64,000 nucleotides of DNA from assembly GCA_023653785.1 (NCBI GenBank), contig JAMKCH010071878.1, positions 1-64,000 on the forward strand, read 5' to 3'. How positions within the stretch are numbered: the first letter of the stretch is position 1; each line of letters begins with the position of its first letter. The DNA comes from Ophioderma brevispina (Eukaryota > Echinodermata > Ophiuroidea > Amphilepidida > Ophiodermatidae). This document shows positions 23,930-36,195 of this stretch, piece after piece. Made by a program: the position numbers and the translations under genes. Under the pieces are notes generated by a model that did no database searches, had not been told where the DNA came from, and was given only the letters and a program-made list of their open reading frames with translations.

Positions 23930-24995
23930 CAAACTTAGTTTCAAAACTCCCTGCTGCTTTGAATAGATTTGGCTCAACATCTTTCATTAAATTCTATCAA
24001 GATAAATGGGGTATCCCCAAACGAATTCAATCTGAATACAGTTGATGAAGATTTCATCTTGGATGAGCTTTTGAACTTGAATGTCCATAAAAGGTTCCGG
24101 TTTAGATGAAATACCGCCAAGATTCTTGAAAGATGGGGTGGTACAAATTACATCCTTGATATGAGATTCGTATCATAAATCTCTTAATAGCCACATATGG
24201 TGTGCCAGATGATTTCAAAACAGGCGGGATCACCCCATTATATAAGAAGAAAAATAAACTCGATGTCGGCAATTATCGTTCAGTCAGTGTGCTAAGCTGT
24301 GTTCAAAGATACTTGAAAAAATGTATGTCCAGTTTGAAAATTACATTATTTATCAAACAAAAAATCTTATTTACCAATATCAATCCGGTTTCCGCACAGG
24401 TTACTCAACTGAATCATGTCTTATTTATCCGACTGGCTTTATTAAGTCGCAAAAACTCAAGGTAAATTTGTTGGCATGCTCCTGTTAGATGTTTAGAAAG
24501 CAGTTGACAGTGTTGATCATAACATTCTATGTCAGAAGCTTGAAGCTATGGGAATAAGCTCCGGATGGTTCCATTCTTACCTATGCGACAGACAGCAACT
24601 TGTTTGCATCGATGGTACCACATGGTAGCCTTCTGTGGCCGTTACTATATTGTGCTACAACAATGATATGGAGTTATTGGTGCAAAACAAGCTTTTGATT
24701 TATGCTGTTGACAGTGTCATCATAGCTTGTGACAAGGGCCCCCGGGTTCTTTCTGACATGCTTAGCCCTGATCTCCAATCACGCAACCAGTGGCTGACAA
24801 TAAGTTGAGTCTCCACGTCGGTATAAAAACAGAATGACACTGGCAGAAAGTTATTCGCCTTGCATAATCATTTCGTTGAAGACCATGCTTGAATTGAAGC
24901 TTGTAAGGGTACCACCTAGGGTCCTTCCCTGTTTCCCGGGTTGAGACCTCATTATCAATTTGAATGACTCTGTTATAGTCTTTGCTACTTAACTC
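23930..24995 (+). mobile_element. Decayed LINE: pre-RT and RT fragment
   Basis: Plus-strand pieces follow LINE order. A segment with 'KGSGLDEIPP'-like residues near 24090 is followed by 'GGITPLYKKKNKLDVGNYRS' (24220-24285), the NYRS/NYRP block of RT. Next are 'AVDSVDHNIL' (24500-24530), a decayed GVPQGS site near 24610 and an FADD-like 'YAVDSVI' (24700-24725). Several frame changes and stops make it non-functional. A second decayed GVP-type block at 24908-24975 suggests a second overlapping fragment. It ends where the Tc1-like element starts, at a TA. Confidence 0.8.
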
Positions 24996-25006
24996 AGATG
25001 TTTATA

Positions 25007-26365
25007 CACTGTTGCTCATAAAGTTGGAATAATTTTTATACCCAATCTTAAAACGTATTTCTATTTGAACGCCTCAGTAATCATGTTACAGTAGGTGAAT
25101 TACGTAACAATGCCTTTTGTTGGGAGCTATAAGATGCCAGACGTCTGTTGTTTGTTCCTTTTCCCTGCTCCACGCCTATGTGCAATGAGCCCACGTTTTT
25201 CGGAGTTGGTTGTTACCTTTACAACAAAAACTGACACAGAGGTTCCCTAGGCTTTGCCTCGTTCAACGGCATTGTCAATACACCGAAGAGTGCTTGCACT
25301 CCGACGAAAAAAGTACAAACAACCCAATATCACTGATTTCCTCGGGATCTCGCAATGTCTGTAAAATCCTCAGACATCATCGAGAGGTGGGCCATTTGAG
25401 GCCACGAAAATCTCCAGGACGACCACGATTGACTACCAGACGAGATGATCGCCGACTGCTTAATCTGTGCCGTAGAGCCCGGAAAATGCCGACGAGCCGT
25501 CTTCGTCGTTTGCAGAGAAGACACTATAGAATCAACGTTTCCCGCCAAACTGTAAATCTTAGATTGCTTCAACATAGTTACCGAGCGAGACGAATGACCA
25601 AATGTCAACGCCTAACCGTTCACCATAGAGTTGCTCGGCTTCGCTTGGCTAGGGAGCACAGAAGATTACAGCTCGGACACTGGCTACATGTTGTCTTTAT
25701 GGACGAGAGCCTCTACATCCTTGACTTTCAAGATGGAAGACAAATGGTTCGTTGATTACGCGGAGAGAACCACCGAGTATTCAGGAATCGACTCAAGGTA
25801 GTGGCGGCTCAGTGCTGGTATGGGCCGGTATTCATTATGGAGGAAAAACGTCACTGGCGGTGCCAGATGGAAACGTGAACGCCGTCGTGTACCTGGACAT
25901 TCTGGAAAAACACTGCCTGCCACATACAAGAAGGGTTTATGCAAACAATTTTCGGCTGCAAGAGGACACCGCGGCCACGTCGCACAAGGCCGATGTATTG
26001 AGACAATTTCTTGAGGCAGAGGGGGTGGAGCAAATACAATGGCCTGCTTGCTCCCCTGATATGAACCCTGTCGAGCATGCCTGGATGCCTTAAGCCGAGC
26101 CATCAATGAGAGGGACAATCTCTCTCAAACTCTACAGGAGTTAGCTCAGGCTCTGACCGATGATTGGAACGCTCTACCCATTCACATCATAAACAACCTT
26201 GTGGACAGTAAGACGCGACGTCTTGACGTACTGACTGATTCATGCCAGGGGTGTCCATACTCGATATTAGTGACTGATTGAAATTTAAAACAGTAATATT
26301 GAACGTTTCGATTCATGAAATCACCCAAAAATGTGCTATCTGTAAAACTGACTCATGTGAAAAAA
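25007..26365 (+). mobile_element. Tc1/mariner-like DNA transposon, inactive
   Basis: The left end CACTGTTGCTCATAAAGTTG begins after TA (25005-25006), in keeping with TA target-site insertion. The element is about 1.35 kb with one transposase gene, the usual size for Tc1-like elements. The right inverted end is badly decayed: an inner AAAAAATTAT near 26360, complementary to the left AATAATTTTT, is the only piece I can match, so the right border is approximate. It is inserted immediately after LINE sequence. Confidence 0.85.
25254..26281 (+). pseudogene. Tc1-like transposase pseudogene
   Basis: The frame-broken coding sequence spans about 1030 bp (~340 codons), the normal Tc1 length. In order: a helix-turn-helix region with 'NITDFLGISQ' (25326-25355); the GRPR linker typical of Tc1 transposases (about 25415-25427); the first catalytic Asp in 'VVFMDES' (25702-25704); 'GGSVLVWAGI' (about 25800-25830); the second Asp in 'RLQEDTA' (25965-25967); and the Glu in 'SPDMNPVEHAW' (26073-26075). 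All three catalytic acids are present. By direct count 35 residues separate the second Asp from the Glu, one more than standard Tc1 (34). Frame changes occur near 25365, 25750 and 26087, and the likely start codon is TTG at 25254. The enzyme would have cut and pasted DNA in the nucleus; this copy cannot. Confidence 0.9.
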
Positions 26366-26534
26366 TTATAACAAAATCCTTAAATCTGCTGTTCAAATAC
26401 CACCTTTTCCTTTTAGGCTAAGGACACAGTTCGTAAAGGATTAATTGTGGACTAAGTTCATAGTGATATGTTCGGAAGAGACTGATCAATCAAGTAGTGT
26501 GGCGATATACACCCTAGATATCATAAATAACTCA

Positions 26535-27430
26535 CACTGTAAGAATCAGTGGAGTTACCTCTGGAGTTCCCCAGGGATCTGTGCTGGGCCCGGCACTCTT
26601 TGTTCTTTACATTAATGACATCCAAGAGAACATCTCATCTAGAATACGCTTATTTGCGGATGACAGCATAATATATCGGGAAATTCACACACCCGAAGAC
26701 CATAGCATCTTGCAAGACGATCTCCAGAAACTTTCAACTTGGTCCACTGATTGGTTGATGGAATTCAATGTGAAAAAGTGTGCAATCCTCAGCATTACCA
26801 AGAAGAGAAATCCAAGCCTCTTCCAGTACACCATCTTTGGTCAAGCTTTGGATAGAGCCAATCATCATGATTATCTTGGCGTTACAATATCATCTGATCT
26901 ATCTTGGAATACCCACTGCCAAAATGTCACCAAAAAAGCCAGTCAAACACTCAGCCTTCTTCGAAGAACTCTAGGTCCATGTACGAAGGAAGTCAAGAAA
27001 AGAGCCTATGAATCCTTAGTTCGATCACGTTTAGAATATGCATCTGAGGCATGGAACCCTCATACTACATCTAGAGTGGATAGCCTTGAGCAAATTCAAC
27101 GTGCTGCCGCACGTTTCATCTATGCAGATTACCGTCGAACTACCCATGTGACTCCTCTCATCAGAGATAGGATGGGAACCCCCTTCATGCACGCAGACTA
27201 CTTAGCTCAATCTACTATGTTCTTCAAGAATACATTACACTGGTAAATATGTCCTTTCCAACTGGTTGTCAAGCCTGCAAATTGACTCACGCTATGGACC
27301 ACAGCTCAAATACAATGTTCCCTTTGCGACCATTGATGTTACAAGTTTTCATTTTTATCCTCGCTCAATCCGTGTGTGTGAATCATCTTCCAGCCATGCT
27401 GTTTTAGCTCCATCTGATAGCCGCAATTAG
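26535..27430 (+). pseudogene. Reverse transcriptase C-terminal half (pseudogene)
   Basis: This is the best-preserved coding stretch of the window, with 221 codons open from 26581 to 27246. It shows GVPQGSVLGPALF (26563 on), the catalytic FADD at 26653-26664, 'LMEFNVKKC', 'YLGVTISSDLSW', 'RAYESLVRSRLEYASEAWNP' and 'QRAAARFI'. This is the palm-thumb-C-terminal order of jockey/CR1-like LINE reverse transcriptases. A frame change near 27240 moves the reading to a frame that includes 'FHFYPRSIRV' and stops at about 27428-27430. The N-terminal endonuclease and fingers are absent. The relatively open frame suggests it is one of the younger LINE copies here. Confidence 0.9.
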
Positions 27431-27655
27431 GAAGCTGCCATGCCTGCCATCCTGGTAATGCATCCGCCACAGGCTCCAGGACTCCTGTAAATGTCACCAT
27501 GTTCCTGTATATAGTGCACCTTCATTTTGTTGGAATTGGATTGGTTTATCCTCCTTCAGTTCAGTTTGCACCCACACGTGTTTATGACATCACTGCACCA
27601 TCCAAAGTATAGCTCTAAGAAGCTGCAAGTGGAGGATTCAATTCAAGATTCAAGA
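26535..27655 (+). mobile_element. 5'-truncated LINE with 3' tail
   Basis: The element begins inside the RT domain just before GVPQGS and runs through the end of the coding region (about 27430). A ~200-bp 3' region follows, ending in a short ATTCAAG-type repeat tail at about 27634-27655. A 5' truncation plus a simple-repeat tail is normal for target-primed LINE insertion. It lies just downstream of the Tc1-like element and is in the same orientation as the LINE fragment at 23930-24995. It overlaps that fragment in RT content, so it is a separate copy. Confidence 0.88.
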
Positions 27656-27729
27656 TCATCCATAAAAGTGTTAAAAAATATTTTATTCCTCTTATAAGCA
27701 AACAGTTGTAGTTTCAAGCATTAGCTTCC

Positions 27730-28945
27730 CGTGGGCAGCTGCAAAAATGGACGCTTCAGTAAAACAGACATTAATTTCTGAATTATCCATTGGATTATTT
27801 TGTTTAGATGAGGGGGAGAATGATTGCTTGCTACAATGTCTTCAAGGGCCATGTCCGATCGTATTAGCCTCGTCCCCCACAACCCAAATGTTACCGGAAG
27901 TGCTCAGAAAATTTGGTTATCGGAAGAAGCTACTATTTTTTCTCATTTTACCCTGGAATGACATCTTAACAACCGAAAGGGGGGTTTCCATCCCGTGGTG
28001 CCCAAGGGAGGCGGGGGTTCCATGGGAGCCCACACTAAGGAAACCACTTTTCCGAAAGAATTGTTTTGCAGCAAATTTATACCAACGTGAAGGGTCATAA
28101 GACAACCCCCAAATCAGCAATAAACAATGAAAATTTGTTATTCGGGCTGCAAAGTAGGGGCAAAAGATTATTTTTCAAAACATGCGAAAATTGACAAAAA
28201 GACGGAAATTTTCAAATGAACCTTGCGCTTACATCAAACTTTTTGAAAACTTCTTTTATGTTGATATATAGAACTAGAAGACCCAATACATATATTTAAC
28301 AAAAATCTGCTGTTTTATGCTGCTGTTTTTTGAAACGGGTGTTCAAAATACACGTCATTTTCCTATACATTTTTGTACAGAACTGTTTTAGCACGTCCAG
28401 GATGACATCGTTTGTTTTCGGCACATAAAGGGTTAATTATTTAAGTTACTATAATTGTTTACTTACAGGTATGTGTGAACATTATCAGCAAAAAAAAAGA
28501 AAAAAAAGCTTTGGCTTCTTTGATACTTAAAAATATTCTCAGATGACTCCGTTAGTGCCCAGGGTGGTTCCATGGGACCCCCACTAATTAACTCATTAAC
28601 CGGTTGCCGATTTTACTTTGTTGGATGAAAAGAAGCGCATTAAAAGTCAGACATTACAAAAAATTCGGCTCAAAAATCCCACGAGTAAGGGCCACCGCGA
28701 AAACAAATGTTGGTGTCCATAGGAACCACCCCCCCCTTGGGCCACTTAAGTGTTAAGGCTAAGGATATGTTTGGTTTGGAAGTTATGAGCGAAATTGTGG
28801 CTCTTTTGGTCGACCAATATTAATTCAACACCTACTCTATTGGGGCTGATAAAATCGCGTTTTAGCTGTCAAGCTGGGTGAAGGCCCTTCATCAAGATAA
28901 AACGTTATATACTTAATCGGACCATCCCCCTTTTAACCGAGTTTT
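27730..28945 (+). repeat. Repeat family R3, copy A, split by an insertion
   Basis: The left part (27730-27958) and right part (28758-28945) align in order with the continuous copy at 29950-30340. Shared blocks include TTTTTCTCATTTTACCCTG, GGTCGACCA-TATTAATT and ATCAAGATAAAAC. The intervening ~790 bp is absent from the other copies. The 27747-28100 open frame crosses this junction and is therefore not a gene. Confidence 0.75.
27965..28757. mobile_element. ~793-bp insertion inside R3 copy A
   Basis: The borders come from comparison with the uninterrupted copy at 29950-30340. The outermost bases are CTTAAC (27965) and GTTAAG (28752-28757), inverted. Just inside, GTGGTGCCCAAGGG-type and CCCTTGGGCCAC-type blocks pair. 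A further plus-orientation copy of the GTGCCCAGGGTGGTTCCATGG block at about 28553 suggests that a ~205-bp sub-element (28549-28757) may be nested at the right end. Non-coding. Confidence 0.55.
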
Positions 28946-29949
28946 CAGTATCAATTTTTTTTTTTTTTGGTTTAAATCGTCATCTCGGTCAACCTCTTTT
29001 TGACTTCACACTGTACAGATGTCCAAAAGTCGCTACTCTTGAGCCTGCGTATCTTTTAGATAGAATAATTTACAGAAAAGATAATCGAGCCTGGTCGACA
29101 TAAACGTGTACAATTACTTTGATACCAAGCGTGGCCCATTTCTATTTTCATCACGCGATTCTAGAGCAAATGCAAACCACCTCAAATTATATTCTTATCA
29201 ATGATCCTATGGAGACATTCATTTATACACTATAATATACTGCATATTATTTAATAGCGATATCCTATCACCATATTACCAACAATGCTGCGTCCAACGT
29301 TATAAAACTGGCTTCTCATCTTAATTTTTACCCTAATATTTATTTATGCACTAAAGCACCTACAGTCCTATTCATGCCTGCACACTCCAGTTCCCAATTG
29401 TATCTACATAATTGTTCAGCAAAATACTACATTGGTATTAACTGTTAATATTTCTTATCCACAGATAGATACGGTTTCTCGACAGTTCCCGCTCTACTAG
29501 TTTTGTTGTTTAATCGACCATTAATTGCGGTTTAAGCATAAAACAATTTGTTCTCACTACATAATGAGATGCTCTACTTAAAAATTTAGATCAGTAACAT
29601 CAAAAATAAAAATGCAGAACAGTAAAAGAATTCTAAACAGAATGAATTTCAAGGTGCTAGTCAAATCAAAGACATGCTCCGATTGAGCTGATTTTTAATT
29701 TAAAAAAAACATAAAAAGCATAAAAAAACGACAAAGAACCCGGCGTAAAGACACCTTTGGGGACACCATGCATAACCTACACTCATCTCAGATTTAATAT
29801 ATAATTATACGAGCAATATTGAAGTTTCTCTCGTTGACCTTTGAACCTAAACCGTAGGTAACATAGAATGGGTGTCACTAAGTCTGATTGCATAAACTGA
29901 GCATGTTCAAATATATCATTTCCCTTTGTTTTATATATATATTTAAAAA

Positions 29950-30340
29950 AAGATAAACATAGTGCTTAAAGGTCCATGGCCCGATCGCTGGATAATAGCC
30001 TGTCCCCAGAAGCCCAGATTTAACAGAAGTGGTCAACATTGGTATCAGACGAAAGCTAATATTTTTCTCATTTAACCCTGTGAACTTTGGAGCAAAAGGA
30101 TGTGTCGTTGGAAGTATGAGCGAAAATATGCAACATTTGGTCGACCATATTAATTTTACACCAGTACTCTATATGGGGCTTATAAATTCCGTTTGTAGCT
30201 CTCGCATCAAAAACGGATGGAAATAGCAGCGCGAAACTGTACAGATGGGGTATGGAGTGAAGGCCAATCTATCAAGATAAAACACGTATATCATCAAATC
30301 GGGACATCCCCCTTAAGCTATTATATGCATATGAAAATGA
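29950..30340 (+). repeat. Repeat family R3, copy B (continuous)
   Basis: This is an uninterrupted copy that serves as the reference for 27730-28945. It contains AGTGGTCAACATTGGTATC, TTTTTCTCATTTAACCCTG, TTGGTCGACCATATTAATT and ATCAAGATAAAAC. A third copy lies reverse-complemented at 42395-42645. The ends of the family and its class are unknown to me. Confidence 0.75.
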
Positions 30341-30344
30341 TGTA

Positions 30345-33300
30345 AAGTTTTACCTGTTTTGAACTTTGATACTAAAACCGTTGATTAAGAGGAAAAGTCA
30401 CCACTCAATCTATTGTTTACAAGTACGCATTATTGTATGGCTATTGTGTATTTGAGCCATGTGCAACATTTGGGCCTTTTAATTTGCCGAAAAGATGCAG
30501 CTCACAGGAGTCAAACGCAGCATGAATGTTCAGCTTCTCATCAAATCTAAATTATGGTCAAGTTTGATGTAAAATAATTCCAAACAAAAGTTATATAATA
30601 GTGTGGTTAGAGCAAACGCCGTACACTGAAAGGTGGAGAATGGAAACCACACTCGACACTTGAGATGGTAGAAAAGCGATATCCGTTTGTTTGCCTGCTA
30701 TACCAGGCAAGGAAATAGAGATACGATTTCTCAAATTACATTACTGACCCAAAAGCTAAGTGATGTTGAAATACTTCTGCAACTCGAGAGCAAAGACAAT
30801 ATACCCTTCTTGGAAAGAAGGGAAAGGAAAATAACAAAATTACTGTCGGTCAGGTAATTCACTAATTGCCCACAATAGTTGCTCCGCTAACATTTTTCAC
30901 CTGAGGATATGGCCATTTTGATAAAAACATCCTTATAATTCAATAACAACACCTATTTTACTGTTGCTCTTCGCATTGCTCTATACATGCATATGTCCTC
31001 TAGTTGTAATTTTAAACAGCACAAACAAGCCAGTTCCGTATAGAATATTTTAAATTAAAATGGTTAACCTTATGAAAGGGGGTGTCGGTCGAAGTAAATT
31101 CATTTATTCTCGTATTCATTTTTACACAATTACATCATTTAGCTTAGGCACTTAACCAAGCGGTTGAAGATTCTTATCCCGAAAGTTGTTTTTACACTCA
31201 AATTCATCTCGTTGTTAGAAAATCGCAGCAAAGTTCACGATACATGTTTTTTTTTTTTAATTTGCCAAAATATAAATATAACATATATCAGCCAACCGTA
31301 AGTGTTACACATAATGTAGGCATGAAATTTGCTGGCATTTCACAACCTTGCTAACCTTGAATTAAGACCATAACTCCTCATTGAAAATAACATGTATGCG
31401 TTTGTTGATCGTGGTCAAGGAATGCTCTGCGAACTTGATAAAGTATCCCCATAACGTAATATTTGTTCATAATAATAAATTGAAAGCACTCAATATAAAG
31501 CTAGATTTGTATATCGTTTTGTTCAACATAACACATTCGTAATATCATAATTTTAACTTATTTTGACCTTTGAGTACGCTTGCGAACAAACACCCCCAGT
31601 TCCAGCTCAGCTTATTCTCAAATCAATCTCATTTGAAAGATGAGCGTGTCTGGAATTTGTCCTTCACTGATGTCAAGATCTGTTATAACAGGTCCAATCC
31701 ATACACCTTCGGCACCCAAGGTAACGTTTACCTTGCAGCATATTTATCGCTCATTACTGACATAGACGGAGACATCCTTCTTGCTAATTTCTCCCTACTT
31801 ACATGCATAGGTACAGTCGTACGTGAAACCGCCATCTCGTATATCTGAGGTCATGGATCCCATTCGTTTCGTTTGCGTGAATCTCCTATATTTTGCGATA
31901 CTAGTATTTATTACGCATCTATGGAATTTTTATAAATTGGCAAATTCACTAATGAATTCCACACGTCTGTGCGATGTCCCTGTCATCGCTCGCTGTTTGT
32001 GTTTAAGTTTTCCCTTAAAACGTTCTCGAATTTAAATGTCTTAGTTGACGGACTCAACCGGAGGGAGGCATTGAGTATGAATTGGGACGAACGTTTGGGA
32101 TTAAGATATTATACAATGTTTTCTTTGCAGGGTTCAGGGCATGTCAGTGTAGCTCCATGCTTTTAAGCTCAATTTAATCCTCAACACAAACTTGACTCCG
32201 TTACGCCTATTATGCTGTAGTCAAGGACTGAGGGTATGTTCAATACTCAATCAAAAACAGTTTTGGATCGCAATCTGCCATATTCGTTTGCCATAATTCG
32301 TCATCGATTTTGAGACAATATTAGAACATTATATTGTAATTAGGAGCATTATTTTGTAATTTGTATTGCACATTATCTTGTTAAAAAGATCTAACATGTT
32401 TTTCTTTAATCGTAATTTATAAAGTGAAATGTCAATGGAAGGTTTTAGCGACCACATTACATTTGAGTAGTATGCGCCATACCTCCTCAAAGCAAGCTTT
32501 ACTATAGTAGATTATAATTGATGGTAGAGTTATGGGCGGAGTTTGGACTTCGTCCATTACTCAGAATAGGGGACAGAAATACCAAGAAAATCTTCGATTT
32601 CTTTCTCGCAATACAAAAGAGATCGGATTGAAAGAAACTGGCCAACTACAAATAAAGTTACGTTGTTCGTCCAGTCAATACTTTGTATTTTATCCTATGT
32701 GATGCATAGTGTGTCTACCCCAGAATTGGTTTTAAACATTGCCTACAACAACATATCATAAATTTTAGAAGGCTTCAGTCACCTGTGTGTAACAATGCAG
32801 AACTTTTATCTTCACTATTCATAAAATCAGCTTTCACCTGCTTTCACTGAAACTATTCCTGGATTTAGTTTGCGCGTTCTTTGAACATTCTAGTGTTTAT
32901 GCTTTGACTATTGATTGGGACTGTGAATGGCCCAACCGCTCAGGGTTGGCTATCATGGCTATAGCGCACATCATACCACAAATACATGGACTAAAGTTTT
33001 TATATACTAATCCCCTCAATTCATACCTCCACCTACAAAAAAGTAGAGGCTATTCCACTATCAACTGGAATCTAGTATAGTTACTCAAAGTACTCACAAT
33101 GTTGCGAAGAACGTTGGGTAGAGTAGATCGGAGTATAAATAAATAACATATTATAAATATTTCCCGATCACACCTTGCTATCTAGTCATTGCCTAGCCCT
33201 CCTTGCCCTAGGTAAAATATAATGCCATCTTTATCCTATGTCTCTTTTGGTCCCACCTCCGTTCCCTTATTTCCTCTCATTCTATCTTCCCCTCCTTGCC

Positions 33301-34795
33301 TTCTCATACTCTATCAAAACGTCGAAAATATAGATAAATTTCTTAACTTAATTAAAAAAATCAATGGAATGTAACGGCTATGAAATGAAATCCAGGTTTA
33401 CAGTTTTTGTGGCAAAGTGGATGCAGTAAGTAATCGAGTTATCCTCTTACATGAATGAAATAATCATATTATCACATTTTATAAGGACCTTAGCATACCT
33501 CTGCTTAAATTTCCTGGTATTGCTTGAGGGCATTTGTCGCGCCAGAATTTCACAGTATCGAGGAAACGCAAATTTTCAATACCCTATCGGATACATGACA
33601 CAGATAATTGAATAAAGCGATTGTGAACGTTCCGCTGATATTTACAAAATCCAAGTACATTATTATAGCGATAGCACATTCTGAGACAAGATCGCGAACT
33701 TAAAAGTATTAACTATTTTATATTACTTTAAAATTGGAAAGGCTATTCGTTTGTCCGTAGCTGCGCGAGACGCATGCCAGTCTCGAGAGCCGATCGTTTA
33801 TTATGTTTTAACATACTTAATCAAATGAGATTTGGGGAAACAGGAACTGTTTCGTTCTGCATTCTGAAGCCTCAGGCCAGTATAATGCCTAAGACGGTGA
33901 CCGCGACATATTCGTTTATAATGTCCTCGCTATGTGCTGGGTAATGTATGGATACCTGAAAGAGTTGTTGATTATATGAACAAATTTACTCCCGACTTTA
34001 ATATCATACCAACTACTTATTCAAACTAACAGTTGAATTCCATCGGGTTCTGATTATAGACGAAGATATTTGTAAAAATAGGTAATTTAAAGACTTAAGC
34101 GCATTTTAAGAGTACTTTTAAGGACATTTCGGAAGGCAGTAAGGTATATCCTTTACCTACTCACCCCACCCTATCGTCAATCGTCATCCCCTTATCCTTA
34201 TGTAGCGGTTACACTATGACCCCCTTCCTTTTATGCTCAGCTTATTTGTTCAATTTTTATTAGTTAAGCTACTTTTTAAATATGACGATTATTTTGCTAT
34301 AAAGTACATACATTGAGATCACCTCCTTCAGTAAAAATAAAGATTTCATTAATGAGGGACAACTCAGTCATTTGGGAACCGAATTGAATGGGAATTCACT
34401 GTTTTTTGAAAAGCTAACAATACTTTTTAAATCAGCCTAAATAGTTTATATAATGTTTTTAAAGACTAAAATTGGGGGCGCTTCTTAGGGTAATTTTAGG
34501 AACCACTCTGGTACGTGGTGCTACACAAGAAAAAGCCCTATCCCTCACAAATGATATGACCGTGGTTCATCTAATTAATTTTATTAAGGAAGTAAAATAC
34601 GAAGAGGGTTGCATATTTTTATAAATATCATGTAGGGAGGAGCCCATGCCATTGATAGTGAATAAACGAAGAGTATAAGCTTGTATTACATCAAATTTAC
34701 AAAGAATAATAGAAGAATGATATGTTTTGTAGACATTGTTATAGCCCTGGCAGCAGAATTCTGAATCCCTGAAGTGAACTAGTAAAAATGGTTGC
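30345..34795. other. Unassigned DNA
   Basis: A long stretch with no recognisable gene, repeat or transposon hallmark. Reading frames at 31570-31848, 31823-32035 and 31969-32166 overlap in different frames and show no domain, so I do not call genes. Short T and A runs occur at 31245-31260 and elsewhere. Confidence 0.4.
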
Positions 34796-34801
34796 CTAAG
34801 C

Positions 34802-35244
34802 TGCAGGACCGTAGCCAGGAATTATGTGGGGGGGTTGTGCGGATTTGCCAGAAGACGGACCTTTTGCGTACCACCAAACCAATTTTTTATGATCGCTGCG
34901 ATCGCTGGTTGACCCAATTTTTCACGCTCGTCCAAATTCTGAAGGGGGGAGGGGGGAGGGGGGGAGGGGTGGGAGGGGGGGATACATCATCCCAGAGTTG
35001 AGAAACCAGTTTAAAATACATAACCTGTGCATAATGTAATGGATTAACAGCTACTTAGTCATTCAATCAACATGCACCACAACACTTAAAACAAACACAA
35101 GTTACCCCACAACCGCAAAGTTTAACTTCGCAAAAACGGACCGTCAACATGACAAAGCGACCTTCAACATCATAAAGCGGACCCTTTTCATTTTTTGGTG
35201 GGTGCGTCGCACCCCCCGCACCCCCCCCTGGCTACGGCCCTGCA
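34802..35244. mobile_element. ~443-bp inverted-repeat element of the CGTAGCCAGG family
   Basis: The left end TGCAGGACCGTAGCCAGG pairs with the right end, reverse-complemented TGCAGGGCCGTAGCCAGG (one mismatch in 18). The termini resemble those of the 81-bp element at 5464-5544 (GTAGCCAG), with G-run-rich subterminal DNA on both sides (34937-34980 and 35203-35228). The flanks CTAAG and CTCAG are similar but not identical, so the target duplication is uncertain. The 34792-35001 open frame starts outside the element and runs through its left end, so I do not call it a gene. Confidence 0.75.
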
Positions 35245-35249
35245 CTCAG

Positions 35250-36188
35250 TGAATTGAGATTTAAATATTTTCTAATTTTTCAAATTTTTGAATATGCCGA
35301 GGCGTAGATCGATGTTGAAAATCTGAAGGGAAGACGACAGCGGAGGGAAAAAAATTCAACCAAGATTACGACAGGAGTGACAGTGACAGGAGTATATTGG
35401 GCCTGACCAATTATTGCACCGAGGATGGATGTTGACCTATTAAGACGATTTTTTTTCATAGTAATCTGAAAATGTTGTGACTAGTTTAAAGGATGTGAAA
35501 TTTTTTATAAAATAATTTTTCAAAATCTTTTAACATACTTCAAAGTTTGTTTTAAGATTGGGCGGCATCCAAAGTTGTTTGAATCTTTTAAAACTAACAC
35601 TGAGACCATGGGGGGTTAACCAAAAAAAAACAACTGCCTAACAAATTCGGTTGTCCCCATCGGGGGGATAGGGCAAAAAACCAAATGGTAAATTCATAAT
35701 AAATTATTAAGTTCAATATGTCATGTCCGCACATAAAACTGGCAAATTTTCTTTAAAACTTATAAAAGTTCTTTCCCATATCAGTGACCAACGGATAGGT
35801 ATGACCTCAGCAAAATAATGACTAAAGATATTCAACAATCAGCCCGGTATGCCCAGCTAGTGTATATTATGCCACGAAGTTGACAAGATCCCAGTGTTAT
35901 CACCTCCACGTGGGTTTGTTGTTTGGTTGAGTGACAAAATACCCGTCCTCTATCACAATAAGTAACCAGTTTACATTATAATATAGGGCCGTTGACAGTA
36001 TGTTTTCTTCTGAAACGCTGTAAATTGAATAGAAAGAAATGAAAGTTGAGTGAAGCAATAAGTTACAGATTTTAGTTCTGCACTAGAGTACAAAGGTTAG
36101 GTTCAAAGGCTTGCCCAACACTTTTCTTCCGGTTTTTGTTCGTCATTCTTCCTTTCCGAATTAAATGATGAAAACTACGGCAAGTTAA
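35250..36188. other. Unassigned DNA
   Basis: No gene or clear repeat is recognised between the two inverted-repeat elements that flank this stretch. Confidence 0.4.
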
Positions 36189-36195
36189 TTGAACA

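Noticed and set aside
25756..26118. 120-codon minus-strand open frame
   Set aside because: It is antisense to the transposase pseudogene and has no independent support.
27747..28100. 117-codon plus-strand open frame as a gene
   Set aside because: It crosses the junction between an R3 repeat copy and the 793-bp insertion, and copy B of R3 does not keep the frame.
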